From: an uncultured Archangium sp.
GTDB lineage: Bacteria > Myxococcota > Myxococcia > Myxococcales > Myxococcaceae
Reading direction: 5' to 3'
DNA length: 64,000 nt
NCBI GenBank assembly: GCA_903905455.1
Contig: CAIVGN010000198.1
Coordinates: forward strand, 1-64,000
Shown: positions 17,603-27,831 of the stretch, piece by piece
Layout of the letters: every line of letters begins with the position of its first letter
How positions within the stretch are numbered: the first letter of the stretch is position 1
Translations under genes and position numbers: made by a program
The notes under the pieces: generated by a model
Database searches by the model: none
What the model saw: only the letters and a program-made list of their open reading frames with translations
What the model was told of the DNA's origin: nothing

Positions 17603-18352
17603 TCACGGCGTGAACACGAACGAGACGCCGTTCTTCTTCAGCGAGTCGCGCAGGTGTTCGGGGGGCGCGGAGAACGGGGCGGCCTTCTTCACCGCGCCCA
17701 GCACGGCCGAATCGAACAGTTCGTTGCCCGAGGGCTTGATGAGGTTGACGTCGATCAGCTCGCCCCCGTGGCCGATGCGCAGGGCCACCTCGGCGCGCAG
17801 CCGGCGGCGCTCGGCCTCGTCGATGGTGCTCGAGACGTCGTAGTTGCGCTTCACCACCGAGTTGAGCAACCCGTAGTAACGCTCGCCTTCCTGCTTCGCC
17901 GAGTCGCCGTTGGGGTCGCCGTCGGCTGCGCCCTCGAGCTCCTGGGGCTTGCCCGCCTTGCCGGTCTTGTTGAAGGCGTCGAAGAGGCTCTTCTTCGCGT
18001 CTTTCGCGCCGTCCTTCTTCTCGGCCGACTTGTCGGGCTTGGCGTCCTTGCTGGGGATCTTCACCGCGGTGTCCGTGGCCGGCGGCTTGGCCACGGCGAC
18101 CTCCTCGACCTTCGCGGCCGGCGGGGGCGCCTCTTCTTCCTTTCGCGGCAGCAGCTTCTGGTCGCGCGGCTTGCCCAGGCGAACCAGCGAGGCCTTGATG
18201 GGCGTCTGCTCGAGATCGACCTTCGGGCCGGCGAAGACCCACCCCAGCAGCAGCCACGCCGCGACGGCCAGGACATGGCCCAGCGTCGAGAGCCCCACGA
18301 AGATCGGGAGCGGGGAAGGGCGGTCCTGCAGGAGGCTGGCCGGGGTCGACAT
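17603..18352 (-). CDS. tolA: TolA/TonB-type energy-transducing protein
   Basis: 249 aa: a short cytoplasmic start, one transmembrane helix (about residues 17-41, GHVLAVAAWLLLGWVFAG), a Lys/Glu/Ala/Pro-rich periplasmic spacer (about 60-150) and a C-terminal TonB/TolA domain (about 155-249, with RAEVALRIGHGGELIDVNL and PSGNELFDSAVL). It transmits the proton-driven motion of TolQ-TolR to TolB and Pal. The spacer is short compared with E. coli TolA (421 aa). Between the tolR stop and the ATG is CCCCACCC; no purine-rich ribosome site is seen. Confidence 0.88.
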   Translation of the reverse strand: MSTPASLLQDRPSPLPIFVGLSTLGHVLAVAAWLLLGWVFAGPKVDLEQTPIKASLVRLGKPRDQKLLPRKEEEAPPPAAKVEEVAVAKPPATDTAVKIPSKDAKPDKSAEKKDGAKDAKKSLFDAFNKTGKAGKPQELEGAADGDPNGDSAKQEGERYYGLLNSVVKRNYDVSSTIDEAERRRLRAEVALRIGHGGELIDVNLIKPSGNELFDSAVLGAVKKAAPFSAPPEHLRDSLKKNGVSFVFTP

Positions 18353-18360
18353 GGGTGGGG

Positions 18361-18810
18361 CTACTTCTGGTCCTTGTCCTTGTCGTGGGACGCCTTGGAG
18401 GCCCCCATCGGGTCCGTGATCATGCCCACGTTCGTCACCCCGGCCCGCTGGGCGGCGGCCATGACGTCGACGACGATGCCGTAGGGGAGATCGCGGTCGG
18501 CGTGGAGGTACATCTCCTTGTCCTGCTGGGCCTTGGCGTTGGCCTTGAGCTTGACCTCGAAGTCGGCGAGCGCGACCTCGGCCTCGCCGATGAACACGCG
18601 CTTGTTCACGTCGATGGAGACCACGAGCTTCTTGTCGCTGGCCTCGACGGGCGCGGCCTTCGTCTCGGGGAGGTTCACCTTCACGCCCTGCTGGATGAGC
18701 GGGGTGGTCACCATGAAGATGATGAGCAGCACGAGCATCACGTCGACCATCGGCGTGACGTTGATCTCACTCAAGGTGGCGCGGCCCCCACCACCCTTGT
18801 TGGTCGACAT
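18361..18810 (-). CDS. tolR: TolR/ExbD-family proton-channel protein
   Basis: 149 aa from the ATG at 18810; an in-frame GTG at 18816 is the alternative, and AGGTGA lies 10 or 4 nt upstream respectively. The single transmembrane helix carries the essential aspartate in TPMVDVMLVLLIIFMV, followed by a periplasmic domain with the typical YLHADRDLPYGIVVDVM. It forms the rotor or plug of the TolQ-TolR motor in the inner membrane. The end is charged (KASHDKDKDQK). The gene sits between tolQ (15 nt) and tolA (8 nt). Confidence 0.93.
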   Translation of the reverse strand: MSTNKGGGGRATLSEINVTPMVDVMLVLLIIFMVTTPLIQQGVKVNLPETKAAPVEASDKKLVVSIDVNKRVFIGEAEVALADFEVKLKANAKAQQDKEMYLHADRDLPYGIVVDVMAAAQRAGVTNVGMITDPMGASKASHDKDKDQK

Positions 18811-18825
18811 GCTCACGGGGTCACC

Positions 18826-19512
18826 TCACTTGAAGAAGTGGCGCTTGACGATGTTCAGGAAGTCGTTCGAGAAGTTCGACATCTCGGTGTCGAAGATCTT
18901 GATGCGCGAGACATACGAGTTGTAGGCGATGACCGCGGGGATGGCGGCGAACAGCCCGGCCGCGGTGGCCAGCAGCGCGTTGCCGATGGGCGCGGCGACG
19001 GTGGTGATGGTGGCGTTGCCCTTCTCGGCGATCTCGTTGAAGGCCCCGAGGATGCCCATCACCGTGCCGAAGAGGCCGACGAAGGGGGCGGTGCTGCCGA
19101 CGGTGCCGAGGAAGGGCACGTGGGCCTCGAGGGTGGTGATCTCGGCCAGGGCGGCGCGGTTGAGCGAGCGCTCGACGTTCTCGATGCCACCGAGTTTCTC
19201 GCTCATGGCGCCCTCGGTGCCGCCCTTCTGCTGGGCGAGCTTCGAGAGCTCCTCGTAGCCGGCGCGGAACACGCGGCTGAGCGGCGACGACTCGAGCTGC
19301 TGCGAGGCGGTGTAGATGGCGTCGAGGCGCGAGGCCTTCCAGAAGGTGTCGAGGAAGGCGACCGACTCGGTACGGGCCTTGCGCAGCTGGGTCGACTTCA
19401 TCGCGATGAGCCCCCAGCTGTAGGCCGAGGCGGCGGCGAGGACGATGAGCACCATCAGCTCGACGCCCGACGCGCTCTTGAGCACGTCGATGTAGTTGAT
19501 CGAGGCAAGCAT
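18826..19512 (-). CDS. tolQ: TolQ/ExbB-family proton-channel protein
   Basis: 228 aa from the ATG at 19512; MLASINYIDVLKSA aligns well with the start of E. coli TolQ. An upstream ATG at 19530 would add six residues, but an extended -10 element sits exactly there, which makes it unlikely. Three membrane segments are visible: about 12-35, and the pair GTVGSTAPFVGLFGTVMGI and TTVAAPIGNALLATAAG that line the proton path. It is the stator of the Tol motor and the first gene of tolQ-R-A-B. Confidence 0.94.
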   Translation of the reverse strand: MLASINYIDVLKSASGVELMVLIVLAAASAYSWGLIAMKSTQLRKARTESVAFLDTFWKASRLDAIYTASQQLESSPLSRVFRAGYEELSKLAQQKGGTEGAMSEKLGGIENVERSLNRAALAEITTLEAHVPFLGTVGSTAPFVGLFGTVMGILGAFNEIAEKGNATITTVAAPIGNALLATAAGLFAAIPAVIAYNSYVSRIKIFDTEMSNFSNDFLNIVKRHFFK

Positions 19513-19520
19513 GGGTGGGG

Positions 19521-19529
19521 CGCGTAACA
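19521..19529 (-). promoter_or_regulatory. Extended -10 element of the tol operon
   Basis: On the minus strand TGTTACGCG has the TGN-TANNNN layout of an extended -10, with T of TA 14 nt before the tolQ ATG. A transcript starting 6-8 nt after it would begin at or just before the start codon, so the message would be leaderless. No ribosome binding site is seen upstream of the ATG. Confidence 0.5.
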
Positions 19530-19667
19530 TCCCTGTCGCAGTGCAGCAAGAAACAACCCTGTGGAATCATGGAGTTGGCGCGCGCCCCTGAATAGGGAAC
19601 CATGGGTGCCGTATCTGGCGCCAACCCCGCTTCATTCCCCGGCCGCACGCACCACAACGAGAAGACC

Positions 19668-20687
19668 ATGACCGCTCATTCCCGTTTCTTGTCGAACGTC
19701 ATCGCCCTTGCCGCCGTGATGTCCGCATCTGGTTGTATTTGCGTGACGACTCCTGCGGGCACCAACGGCGACATCACCTTCAAGTGGTCGTTCAACGGCC
19801 GCACCTGCATGCAGTCGCAGGAGCTGAGCCAGATCGTGGTCCGCATCCCCGGGCAGACGTTGCAGAATGGCGGCGTCTACCCGTGCACCACGGCGAACGT
19901 CGACGGCATCAAGCTGCTCAACTTCCGGCCGGGCACCTACAACTACACCATCGAGGCGATGAACACGGCGGGCACGGTGGTGTTCTCGGTGGCGAGCAAG
20001 GTCGCGGTGAACGGTGACGTGACCGAGGTGGTCGACTTGAAGCCCACCGCGGGCGCCACCGGCAGCGCCTACATCGCGTGGGAGTTGCCCGCGGGCACCA
20101 GCGTCACCTGCCAGTACCTCGCGTCCATCGACATCACCATCGACGGCGCCTCGCAGCCGGTGCCGAACACGTGCTCCAGCGGCCTGTACAACCCCAGCGC
20201 GCAGACCTTCCAGGGCTTCGGGGTCGCGCTCGCGCCGGGGACCCACTCCATCCTCATCGACGCCCGCGACGCGAACGGCCTCTATTACTACCGCAAGCAG
20301 GGCACGTTCACGGTGAACGTGGCCGAGACCACGCAGCAGCTCTTCACGCTCGAGTGGTTGATGGGCACGGTGCCGCTGCGGTGGACGTTCTCCAACGGCA
20401 CCTCGACGCTGACCTGTCAGCAGGCGGGCGTTTCCGAGGTGCGGGTCATCTTCCGCGACGTCAGCGGCGCCGATCTCCCCGCGCAGTTGGTGCCCTGCAT
20501 GTTGAGCGGCTTCGACGGCTACACGCCGTACCTCTACTCCGGCACCTTCCAGGTGTTCCTCGACGCGTACGGCGCGGGCGGGGTGCTCTACCGGTCGTCG
20601 ACGGTGGCGCCGCCGCAGGTCACCGCGCAGGCGGGCGTGTTCCCCCCGCTGTCGAATTCCGTGGTGCCGTTCTTGATGGCGCGCTGA
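19668..20687 (+). CDS. Secreted lipoprotein, function unknown
   Basis: 339 aa from the ATG at 19668; the open frame begins at 19602 but the extra residues are not signal-like. A lipoprotein signal peptide (SNVIALAAVMSASGC) ends in a lipobox with cysteine at about residue 26. The mature part is made of three similar beta-rich segments of about 100 residues, each with a Cys pair and a phrase such as LNFRPGTYNYTIEA, VALAPGTHSILIDA or YSGTFQVFLDAYG, suggesting a triplicated immunoglobulin-like fold. No enzymatic motif is seen. It is followed by a good terminator, so it is probably monocistronic. Confidence 0.75.
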   Translation: MTAHSRFLSNVIALAAVMSASGCICVTTPAGTNGDITFKWSFNGRTCMQSQELSQIVVRIPGQTLQNGGVYPCTTANVDGIKLLNFRPGTYNYTIEAMNTAGTVVFSVASKVAVNGDVTEVVDLKPTAGATGSAYIAWELPAGTSVTCQYLASIDITIDGASQPVPNTCSSGLYNPSAQTFQGFGVALAPGTHSILIDARDANGLYYYRKQGTFTVNVAETTQQLFTLEWLMGTVPLRWTFSNGTSTLTCQQAGVSEVRVIFRDVSGADLPAQLVPCMLSGFDGYTPYLYSGTFQVFLDAYGAGGVLYRSSTVAPPQVTAQAGVFPPLSNSVVPFLMAR

Positions 20688-20715
20688 GCCCCTTCGTGAG
20701 GCCTTGAAGCAGGAG

Positions 20716-20740
20716 AACCCCGGGCTGGTCCCGGGTTTTT
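20716..20740 (+). terminator. Rho-independent terminator after the lipoprotein gene
   Basis: AACCC-C-GGG, loop CTGGT, CCCGGGTT forms an 8-bp stem with one bulged C, followed by a run of five T (20736-20740). It is 28 nt after the stop codon and is the clearest intrinsic terminator in the window. Confidence 0.8.
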
Positions 20741-20769
20741 CGTTGAGGGACCGTGGCTGGCCCGGCGTG

Positions 20770-20778
20770 TGCTACGGG
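20770..20778 (+). promoter_or_regulatory. Extended -10-like element of murI
   Basis: TGCTACGGG has TGN followed by TA, with the TA 14 nt before the murI ATG. It lies just after the upstream terminator, which fits a separate promoter. Match to TATAAT beyond the first two bases is poor; the support is positional. Confidence 0.4.
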
Positions 20779-20786
20779 CACCGGCC

Positions 20787-21605
20787 ATGCGTCACGGCAG
20801 ACACGCGGCGATCGGCGTCTTCGACTCAGGCGTCGGTGGGCTCACGGTACTCAAGGCGATCATGGACCGGCTCCCCCTGGAGTCGACCGTGTACCTCGGC
20901 GACACCGCCCGCGTGCCCTACGGCACCAAGTCGGGCGAGGTGGTGACCCGCTACTCGCTGGCCAACGCCCACGCGCTCTTCGAGTACGACATCAAGGCGC
21001 TGGTGGTGGCCTGCAACACCGCGTCGGCCGTGGCGCTGCCGGCCCTCGAGCGGGAGCTCCCCATTCCGGTCATCGGGGTGATCATTCCCGGCGCGGAGGC
21101 GGCGGCGAAGGTGACCCGCACCGGCAAGGTCGCGGTCATCGGCACGCCGGGCACCATCGCCTCGGGCGCGTACCAGGCGGCCCTCAAGGTGGCGGCGCCG
21201 TCGATGGAGGTGCACACCCGCGCCTGCCCGCTCTTCGTGCCCCTGGCCGAGGAGGGGTGGACCGAGGGCGACGTGCCGCGCCTCGTGGCTGAGAAGTACC
21301 TGGGCGCGGGGTTGCTCGACGGCGACGTCGACACGCTGGTGCTGGGCTGCACCCATTACCCACTGCTCTCGTCGATCATCCAGGCGGTGGTGGGGCCGCG
21401 GGTCACGCTGGTCGACTCGGCCATCGCCACGGCCGAGCGCCTGGCGACGGTGCTGCGCGAGCGCGACCTGGAGCGGCTCGAGCCGACGCCGGTCGAGCGG
21501 CACTACCTGGTGACGGACACCCCGGCGCGGTTCCTCGAGGTGGGCGCCCGGTTCCTGGGCCAGCCGCTCTCAGGCGCGCGGCAGATCGACCTGCACGTGA
21601 AGTGA
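20787..21605 (+). CDS. murI: Glutamate racemase
   Basis: 272 aa from the ATG at 20787 (MRHGRHAAIGVFDSGVGG); a GTG at 20769 is possible but falls on the -10-like element. Both catalytic cysteines are present: VVACNTASA and LGCTHYPL. IGVFDSGVGGLTVL and GDTARVPYG are family signatures. It interconverts L- and D-glutamate in the cytoplasm to supply D-Glu for peptidoglycan. It ends 7 nt before the convergent carF stop. Confidence 0.97.
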   Translation: MRHGRHAAIGVFDSGVGGLTVLKAIMDRLPLESTVYLGDTARVPYGTKSGEVVTRYSLANAHALFEYDIKALVVACNTASAVALPALERELPIPVIGVIIPGAEAAAKVTRTGKVAVIGTPGTIASGAYQAALKVAAPSMEVHTRACPLFVPLAEEGWTEGDVPRLVAEKYLGAGLLDGDVDTLVLGCTHYPLLSSIIQAVVGPRVTLVDSAIATAERLATVLRERDLERLEPTPVERHYLVTDTPARFLEVGARFLGQPLSGARQIDLHVK

Positions 21606-21612
21606 CCGCGGC

Positions 21613-22413
21613 TCAGAGCGCCTGGGGGCTCGGCTTGGGCGCGTCGGCGGAGGTCAGCGGCGCTACCTTCAGCGCGGCCTCGAGGCCGATGTCGTCCTTG
21701 CGGGGGATGAGGCCGGTCACCGCGGTCACGAGCCGTTCCATGTGGCGGTAGAAATTGAGCTTCGCCAGCGGCCAGTTCAGCCAGCCGGTGGTGATGCAGT
21801 AGTAGGTGTCGAAGGGCGCGGTGTGGTGCGTCTGGTGGTGCCCCGGCGGCAGCACGAGGTGGAGCCGCTGGAAGGTCTGGAGCAGGGGCGGCATCTCGTC
21901 GACTTCGAGGTGCGACCACTTGTGGATCTGGTTGGTCATCATCACCCAGAAGATCATCGAGCCGATGCTCACCAGCGCGAACAGCGCGGGGGCGACCCAG
22001 CCCTCGATGGTCAGGGGAATCAAGAGCGCCCCGGCGGCCACGGGCACCGCGACCATGCAGTTGGCGCCGTTGGTCTCGATGTAGTCGTGGCGGGTCATCG
22101 CCTTCTCGTCGACGTGGTGCTCGCGGAAGGGGCGGATGAGCGCCTTGCCGAGGATGGGCATCTCCGTGGAGCCCCAGGTGTCACCCAGCCAGTGCACGAA
22201 GCCGCCCACGAAGTCGGCCATGAGGAAGCCCGCCACCAGCGCCGCCACCAGTACCCAGGGGTAGGTGGAGGTGAAGGCCGAGGCCTTCACCGCGATGGCG
22301 ATGGAGAGGCTCCAGAACGAGATGATGGAGAGGATCTCCACCATGCGGAACGACTTCGAGTAGCCCGCGGCGAGCGCCTTCGCGTCCTGCTGTTTGATGT
22401 CGAGATCGTTCAT
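21613..22413 (-). CDS. carF: CarF-type plasmanylethanolamine desaturase
   Basis: 266 aa from the ATG at 22413, with GGGGGAG 8 nt upstream. Four or so membrane helices and a histidine-rich set typical of CarF/TMEM189 are visible: MADFVGGFVHWLGDTWG (His74), FREHHVDEKAMTRHDYIE (His99, 100, 109), IHKWSH (164, 168), and PPGHHQTHHTAPFDTYYC (192, 193, 196, 197). CarF of Myxococcus xanthus makes the vinyl-ether bond of plasmalogens and is needed for the singlet-oxygen/light response; human TMEM189 (PEDS1) is its homologue. No carotenoid or ether-lipid genes are adjacent. Length is close to the Myxococcus protein. Confidence 0.93.
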   Translation of the reverse strand: MNDLDIKQQDAKALAAGYSKSFRMVEILSIISFWSLSIAIAVKASAFTSTYPWVLVAALVAGFLMADFVGGFVHWLGDTWGSTEMPILGKALIRPFREHHVDEKAMTRHDYIETNGANCMVAVPVAAGALLIPLTIEGWVAPALFALVSIGSMIFWVMMTNQIHKWSHLEVDEMPPLLQTFQRLHLVLPPGHHQTHHTAPFDTYYCITTGWLNWPLAKLNFYRHMERLVTAVTGLIPRKDDIGLEAALKVAPLTSADAPKPSPQAL

Positions 22414-22538
22414 GGAAGGGCTCCCCCAAGCAGAGTTCGCGGCACGAATCGCATGATGCCGTCGCTTTGTCACCCCGTCGTCAGCGCTGCGCACACCCAC
22501 TTCACGCAAACAATGCGGGTGGTTGCGAGGCCCCTCGC

Positions 22539-23219
22539 CTAGAACTTTTCGTAGTCGGGCTTCTTCTTCTTCACGATGTTGGGGTTGGAGAGCTTGCCGT
22601 CCTTGAAGAGCTCGACGCGGCCGGTGGAGGGGGAGGCGATGCCCTTGGCCATGCCGATCAGCGGCTTGGAATCCGGCGGGTGGTACACGAGGCGCAGCTG
22701 CTTGCCGGCGGGCTGGTTGCCCATGTTGGCGTCGATGAGCAGGTAGACCGAGGTGTCCGAGGCGAGCACGCGCTCGGAGTCGTTGACGGGGTCGAGCTCG
22801 GTGAGGGTGTGGCCCTCTTCGACGCTGGTGGCGTCTTCGGCGTACTGCATCACCTTGATGCGCAGCACCGACGCGGTGACGGTCTCGCTGAGCGACTTCG
22901 CGCCCTGGATGGTGACGGCGATGTCCGCGCCGGTCTCTGGGGCCTTGGGGTCGGCGAGCTTCAGCCCGGTGGCCTTGTTGTTGTCGGTGTCGAGGAAGAG
23001 GGTGGCGTTGGCGCAGCGCGTGCGGCAGGCGTCACCCCAGGGGGCCTTGTTGAACTCGAGCTTGAACGCGTAGTCGGTGCCCTGGGGGCTGACCACGATC
23101 GAGGTCAGCACCGGCCGCTCGTCCTCGCCCGACGCCGGGGCCTTGTAGGTGATGGTCGGCTTCTCGGCGCCGGCGAAGGTGGCGACGAGGCATGCTGCGA
23201 ACAGGAGACGCGAGGACAT
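22539..23219 (-). CDS. Secreted protein of unknown function
   Basis: 226 aa with a cleavable signal peptide (MSSRLLFAACLVATFAGA). The mature protein looks beta-rich, with one Cys pair (WGDACRTRCANA) and a TLFLDTDNNKATGLKL segment that resembles calcium-binding or DOMON-like secreted domains; the tail is Lys-rich (NIVKKKKPDYEKF). Its ATG overlaps the ATG of the divergent hydrolase in the palindrome CATG (23217-23220), so its promoter must lie inside that gene. A short GCGAGG/CCTCGC palindrome (22525-22538) directly follows the stop, without a T-run. Confidence 0.75.
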   Translation of the reverse strand: MSSRLLFAACLVATFAGAEKPTITYKAPASGEDERPVLTSIVVSPQGTDYAFKLEFNKAPWGDACRTRCANATLFLDTDNNKATGLKLADPKAPETGADIAVTIQGAKSLSETVTASVLRIKVMQYAEDATSVEEGHTLTELDPVNDSERVLASDTSVYLLIDANMGNQPAGKQLRLVYHPPDSKPLIGMAKGIASPSTGRVELFKDGKLSNPNIVKKKKPDYEKF

Positions 23220-23892
23220 GACCCAGACGAGAACAGAGTCGGTCTACGTGCGCCAGATGGCACTGGGGCCCATGAAGAACTTCGTCTACCTGGTGGGGGC
23301 TCCGGGGGGAGACGAGGCCTTCGTGATCGACCCCGCCTGGGACGTGCCGGCCATCCTGCGCACCGTCGAAGAAGACGGCCGCCGCCTGAGCGGGATCGTG
23401 CTCACGCACCACCACCACGACCACGTCAACGGCGTGCCCGAGTTGCTGCGCCTGCGAGACGTGCCCGTGCACGTGCAGCAGCTGGAGCTCGCCTTCGCCG
23501 CGAAGGTGTTCGCCGAATACCGCGACGCGCTGCGGCCCACGGCCCCGGGGGAGCGCCTGCAGCTGGCCGGGCTGGAGCTGACCTGCCTCCACACCCCGGG
23601 CCACACGCCCGGCTCTCAGTGCCTGTCGTGCGGCGGCGCGGTCTTCACGGGAGACACGCTCTTCGTCAACGCCTGTGGTCGCTGCGACTTCGAAGGCAGC
23701 GACCCCACGGCCATGCACCACTCGCTCTTCGAGGTGCTGGGGACGCTGAGCCCCGCGACCGCGGTGTTCCCCGGCCACGACTACGGCGACGTGAAGGTCT
23801 CGAGCATCGGCCGGGAGCAGCAGCGCAACCCGTATTTCCAGCTGGGGGCGCAGGCCGACTTCGTGCGCCACCGCATGACGCCCCGGAAGTGA
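23218..23892 (+). CDS. Metallo-beta-lactamase-fold hydrolase, glyoxalase II-like
   Basis: 224 aa from the ATG at 23218, with AGGAG upstream. The metal-binding motif THHHHDHVNG, the third-ligand segment CLHTPGHTPGS, FTGDTLF and FPGHDYG are all present, so a dinuclear metal site is expected. The family includes hydroxyacylglutathione hydrolases and persulfide dioxygenases; the substrate cannot be told. The conserved start VRQMALGPMKNFVYLVG begins at residue 11, so a later start is possible. It converges with ligA, with 3 nt between stop codons. Confidence 0.88.
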   Translation: MTQTRTESVYVRQMALGPMKNFVYLVGAPGGDEAFVIDPAWDVPAILRTVEEDGRRLSGIVLTHHHHDHVNGVPELLRLRDVPVHVQQLELAFAAKVFAEYRDALRPTAPGERLQLAGLELTCLHTPGHTPGSQCLSCGGAVFTGDTLFVNACGRCDFEGSDPTAMHHSLFEVLGTLSPATAVFPGHDYGDVKVSSIGREQQRNPYFQLGAQADFVRHRMTPRK

Positions 23893-23895
23893 GGC

Positions 23896-26019
<2,124 letters not shown>

Positions 26020-26088
26020 TCACCCCACAATCATCACTCAATCGCAGCCTTGAAGTTTCAGGCAGCCGCTGCGACCCCCAAGACCCAC

Positions 26089-27732
26089 ATGGCACCCGCC
26101 CGGACCAAGTCTCACGCTGACTCCTCTTCCAAGAAGCGCCGTGGAAAGGAAGACGAGAAGCCGAAGAAGAAGCCGGCGGCGAAGAAGCCCGCCGAAGAAG
26201 TCGAGACCGGGCCCGAGCTCGAGACGGTGCGCGCGCAGGCCGCCGCCGACGAGCCCGAGGAGCGCGACGAGCGGGCGGACGACAGCCACCGCGGCGACGA
26301 CGAAGAGCGCCCCCGGCCGGTGATGACGCCGATGAGCCACGCGGTGCGCGACGACGACCTGCAGGAGGCGCGCATTTCCGGCGAGGAGACTCCCGCCGAG
26401 ACCGTCGCTGCCGCCACGGAAGCGCAGGACGAGGCGAACGCGGAGGCGGCGCAGGGCCCGGAGAAGAAGCTCCAGGTGCTCAAGCTCACCGATCTCAAGC
26501 GCATGAAGATCAGCGAGCTCAACAAGATGTCCCACAACCTGGGCATCGAGGGCATGCAGGGGCTCAAGAAGCAGGAGCTGCTGGTCGCGATCCTCTCCAA
26601 CGTCACCGAGAAGCGCTACGAGGTGCAGGCGGAAGGCGTCATGGAGTTGATGAGCGACGGCTACGGCTTCTTGCGCAGCGCCGACTCGGACTACCAGGAG
26701 AGCCCGGACGACATCTACGTGTCGCTCTCGCAGGTGCGCCGCTTCAACCTTCGCCCCGGCGACACCGTCAGCGGCCCGATTCGCCAGCCTCGCGAGGGCG
26801 AGCGCTACTTCGCCTTGCAGCGCGTGGAGAAGATCAACTTCAGCGACCCGTTCAGCGCCGAGGTCCGGGAGCGCACGCGCTTCGAAAACCTCACGGCGCT
26901 CTACCCGACGCACAAGATGCAGCTCGAGCACGACGCGAGCGACTTCACGACGCGCATCATCGACATGTTCAGCCCCATCGGGCTCGGGCAGCGGTGCCTG
27001 ATCGTCGCGCCGCCCAAGGCGGGCAAGACGGTGATGCTGCAGAACATCGCGCACGCCATCTCGAAGAATCACCCCGACGTGCACCTCATCGTGTTGCTGG
27101 TCGACGAGCGGCCCGAAGAAGTGACCGACATGCAGCGCTCCGTGCGGGGCGAGGTGGTCAGCTCGACCTTCGACGAGCCCGCGACGCGGCACGTGCAGGT
27201 CGCCGAGATGGTCATCGACAAGGCCAAGCGCCTCGCGGAGCAGAAGAAGGACGTGGTGATCCTGCTCGACTCGATCACCCGCCTGGCGCGCGCCTACAAC
27301 ACGGTGATGCCGCCCTCGGGCAAGATCCTCTCGGGTGGCGTCGACGCCAACGCGCTGCACCGGCCCAAGCGCTTCTTCGGCGCGGCCCGCAACATCGAAG
27401 AGGGGGGCTCGCTGACGATCATCGGCACCGCGCTCATCGACACCGGCAGCCGCATGGACGAGGTGATCTTCGAGGAGTTCAAGGGCACCGGGAACTCGGA
27501 GATCGTGCTCGACCGCAAGCTCTTCGAGAAGCGCATCTTCCCCTGCATGGACATCAACAAGTCCGGCACGCGCAAGGAAGAGCTGCTGCTCACCCCGGCC
27601 GACCTGGTGCGCGTCACGGCGCTGCGGCAGGTGCTGCACCCCTTCACGCCCATCGACGCCATGGAGTTCGTGCTCAAGCACATGCGTCCGACCAAGGGGA
27701 ACGTGGAGTTCCTCGGCGGCATGAACCGCTGA
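26089..27732 (+). CDS. rho: Transcription termination factor Rho
   Basis: 547 aa from the ATG at 26089; the open frame starts at 26011 with a GTG but those residues look untranslated. An N-terminal extension of about 130 Lys/Glu/Ala-rich, probably disordered residues precedes the Rho N domain ([20 protein letters not shown]), the RNA-binding cold-shock domain ([15 protein letters not shown]) and the ATPase core with Walker A APPKAGKT and the [11 protein letters not shown] segment. The end, VEFLGGMNR, is canonical. Rho is the hexameric RNA helicase that ends transcription. E. coli Rho is 419 aa, so the extension accounts for nearly all the difference. No good ribosome site precedes the ATG. 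Confidence 0.97.
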   Translation: MAPARTKSHADSSSKKRRGKEDEKPKKKPAAKKPAEEVETGPELETVRAQAAADEPEERDERADDSHRGDDEERPRPVMTPMSHAVRDDDLQEARISGEETPAETVAAATEAQDEANAEAAQGPEKKLQVLKLTDLKRMKISELNKMSHNLGIEGMQGLKKQELLVAILSNVTEKRYEVQAEGVMELMSDGYGFLRSADSDYQESPDDIYVSLSQVRRFNLRPGDTVSGPIRQPREGERYFALQRVEKINFSDPFSAEVRERTRFENLTALYPTHKMQLEHDASDFTTRIIDMFSPIGLGQRCLIVAPPKAGKTVMLQNIAHAISKNHPDVHLIVLLVDERPEEVTDMQRSVRGEVVSSTFDEPATRHVQVAEMVIDKAKRLAEQKKDVVILLDSITRLARAYNTVMPPSGKILSGGVDANALHRPKRFFGAARNIEEGGSLTIIGTALIDTGSRMDEVIFEEFKGTGNSEIVLDRKLFEKRIFPCMDINKSGTRKEELLLTPADLVRVTALRQVLHPFTPIDAMEFVLKHMRPTKGNVEFLGGMNR

Positions 27733-27752
27733 GCGAGCGGCCAGAATGAAAG

Positions 27753-27778
27753 ACCTGCGTACGTGCGCGTACGCAGGT
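27753..27778 (+). repeat. Perfect 11-bp hairpin after rho
   Basis: ACCTGCGTACG, loop TGCG, CGTACGCAGGT: an 11-bp perfect stem with a four-base loop, 20 nt after the rho stop. No T-run follows on either strand, so it is not a standard intrinsic terminator. It could protect the mRNA 3' end, act with Rho, or be a protein-binding site for the next gene (ATG at 27832). Confidence 0.85.
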
Positions 27779-27831
27779 ACCGAGAATTCCATGCTTGCCT
27801 GACGGCCCCGCGCTTGCTTGACCGTCGACCC

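Noticed and set aside
21606-22538. Light-regulated carotenoid locus around carF
   Set aside because: No carotenoid enzyme, CarQRS or B12-dependent regulator is in the window; carF stands alone.
27753-27778. Intrinsic terminator of rho
   Set aside because: The hairpin is perfect but no T-run follows on either strand; kept only as a repeat.
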